From positions 1 through 64,000 of the forward strand of contig JAKSNH010000002.1 in assembly GCA_024399955.1 (NCBI GenBank): a stretch of DNA of 64,000 nucleotides. The letters are read 5' to 3'. Shown piece after piece: positions 63,038-64,000 of this stretch. This DNA is from Paludibacteraceae bacterium (lineage in GTDB: Bacteria; Bacteroidota; Bacteroidia; Bacteroidales; Paludibacteraceae). Below the pieces are notes generated by a model, which saw only the letters and a program-made list of their open reading frames with translations, did no database searches and was not told the DNA's origin. Both the position numbers and the translations under genes were made by a program. Numbering within the stretch: the stretch's first letter is position 1; each line of letters opens with the position of its first letter.

Positions 63038-63514
63038 ATGAGAAAAGCAAAACCGAAAAAACGTGTCATCCTGCCGGATCCCGTTTATGGAGAGGTAATG
63101 GTTGCTAAATTTGTGAACCACCTCATGCTCGATGGTAAGAAGAATACCTCCTATGGTGTTTTCTATACCGCTCTGGACCTCGTTGGCCAGAAGATGAAGG
63201 ACAGCGAAAAAGCTGCCTTGGATATCTGGAAAGAGGCTCTGGATAACATTACTCCTTTGGTCGAGGTTAAGTCTAAACGTATCGGCGGTGCTACATTCCA
63301 AGTACCTACCGAGATTCGCGCTGACCGCAAGGAGTCAATTGCAATGAAGAATATGATCGCCTTCGCTCGTAAACGTGGTGGTCACTCAATGGCCGAGAAG
63401 TTGGCAGCCGAAATCATGGATGCCCTCAATAGCCAAGGTGGCGCCTTCAAGCGTAAGGAAGATATGCATCGTATGGCTGAGGCCAACCGTGCATTCGCAC
63501 ATTTCCGCTTCTAA
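63038..63514 (+). CDS. rpsG: 30S ribosomal protein S7
   Basis: 158 aa. It begins [18 protein letters not shown] and has [16 protein letters not shown] and [16 protein letters not shown], all S7 signatures. S7 nucleates the 30S head. In many bacteria it regulates the str operon through the rpsL-rpsG spacer. Confidence 0.97.
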   Translation: MRKAKPKKRVILPDPVYGEVMVAKFVNHLMLDGKKNTSYGVFYTALDLVGQKMKDSEKAALDIWKEALDNITPLVEVKSKRIGGATFQVPTEIRADRKESIAMKNMIAFARKRGGHSMAEKLAAEIMDALNSQGGAFKRKEDMHRMAEANRAFAHFRF

Positions 63515-63545
63515 AGGTATTTAAGGTATTAGTCTATATTTAGGA

Positions 63546-64000
63546 AATGGCAAAGCACGACTTGACATATAATAGAAATATCGGTATCATGGCTCACATT
63601 GATGCCGGTAAGACTACAACCTCAGAGCGCATCCTGTTCTATACCGGTCTGACTCATAAGATTGGTGAAGTGCACGATGGCGCTGCTACGATGGACTGGA
63701 TGGAGCAGGAGCAAGAGCGTGGTATAACTATCACCTCTGCTGCTACTACCACCTACTGGCCTTATCTGGGACAGAAATACAAAATCAACCTTATTGACAC
63801 TCCGGGTCACGTAGATTTTACGGTAGAGGTAGAGCGTTCGCTTCGTATCTTGGATGGTGCCGTTATGGCATTATGTTCGGTAGGTGGCGTACAACCTCAA
63901 TCAGAGACCGTTTGGCGTCAGGCTGATAAGTATAATGTTCCTCGCATCTGCTATGTCAATAAGATGGACCGCAGCGGTGCTAACTTCTACGACGTAGTTC
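63546..64000 (+). CDS. fusA: Elongation factor G (3' part outside the window)
   Basis: The first 151 codons are present. GTPase motifs: [15 protein letters not shown] (G1), GITITSAA (G2), DTPGHVDF (G3) and NKMD (G4). It begins 31 bp after rpsG, in the usual str operon order. Confidence 0.96.

Overview
The window reads as chromosomal DNA of a member of the Bacteroidales. Nearly every transcription unit starts at a Bacteroidetes-type promoter (TTTG near -33, about 20 bp, then TAnnTTTG at -7), ribosome binding sites are weak or absent, and the gene content fits: ExbB/ExbD with an extra membrane protein, class III fructose-1,6-bisphosphatase, MutS2, secreted proteins with type IX-like C-terminal tails, and many AAA+ DUF4143-type ATPases. 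I cannot name genus or species; a gut- or rumen-type uncultured lineage is plausible.

Layout. 1-2.8 kb: the end of a tRNA-Ser, an array of short repeats copied from the tRNA 3' end, and a TonB-energising operon. 2.9-13.2 kb: a translationally coupled run (DUF3737 protein, DUF4105-like protein, a condensation-domain/phosphatidylserine-decarboxylase fusion), then two unrelated AAA+ ATPase genes, then a small acyl pathway (ketoreductase, ketosynthase, acyl carrier protein, AMP-dependent ligase). Fragments of the carrier-protein start and of the decarboxylase end lie beside the ATPases as insertion or duplication scars. 13.2-15.5 kb: a small unknown protein and a DUF234-type ATPase.

15.5-36.2 kb is the most unusual region. 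Two giant secreted repeat proteins (2227 and 3708 aa) are transcribed divergently. Their last ~110 codons, a downstream 49-aa microprotein gene and the flanking terminator arm form a ~694-bp apparently perfect inverted repeat. Their leaders and start codons form a second, 115-bp perfect inverted repeat around a 2.2-kb centre that holds an ATPase gene and the remnant of another. Only one end of this centre carries an outward promoter, so inversion would move transcription from one giant gene to the other.

36.2-64 kb is mostly housekeeping: another ATPase, rpsA with a structured leader, an MBL-fold hydrolase, a dolichol-phosphate-mannose-synthase-like GT2, an M23 lipoprotein, tRNA-Val, a DUF177 protein with rpmF, an RsuA/RluB-type pseudouridine synthase, a CE2-like esterase, fbp, tRNA-Glu, nadE, an ATPase gene broken by a nonsense codon, a candidate 6S-like RNA, a DsbD-like reductase, dnaK, a methyltransferase with in-frame low-complexity insertions, mutS2, a DUF721 protein, a glucosaminidase, folK, and the str operon rpsL-rpsG-fusA (fusA runs off the end).

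Seven AAA+ ATPase genes or remnants in 64 kb, several lying between near-copies of one promoter and preceded by gene-specific palindromes, suggest a family of mobile, self-regulating gene cassettes. No transposase, integrase, phage gene or CRISPR array was seen.
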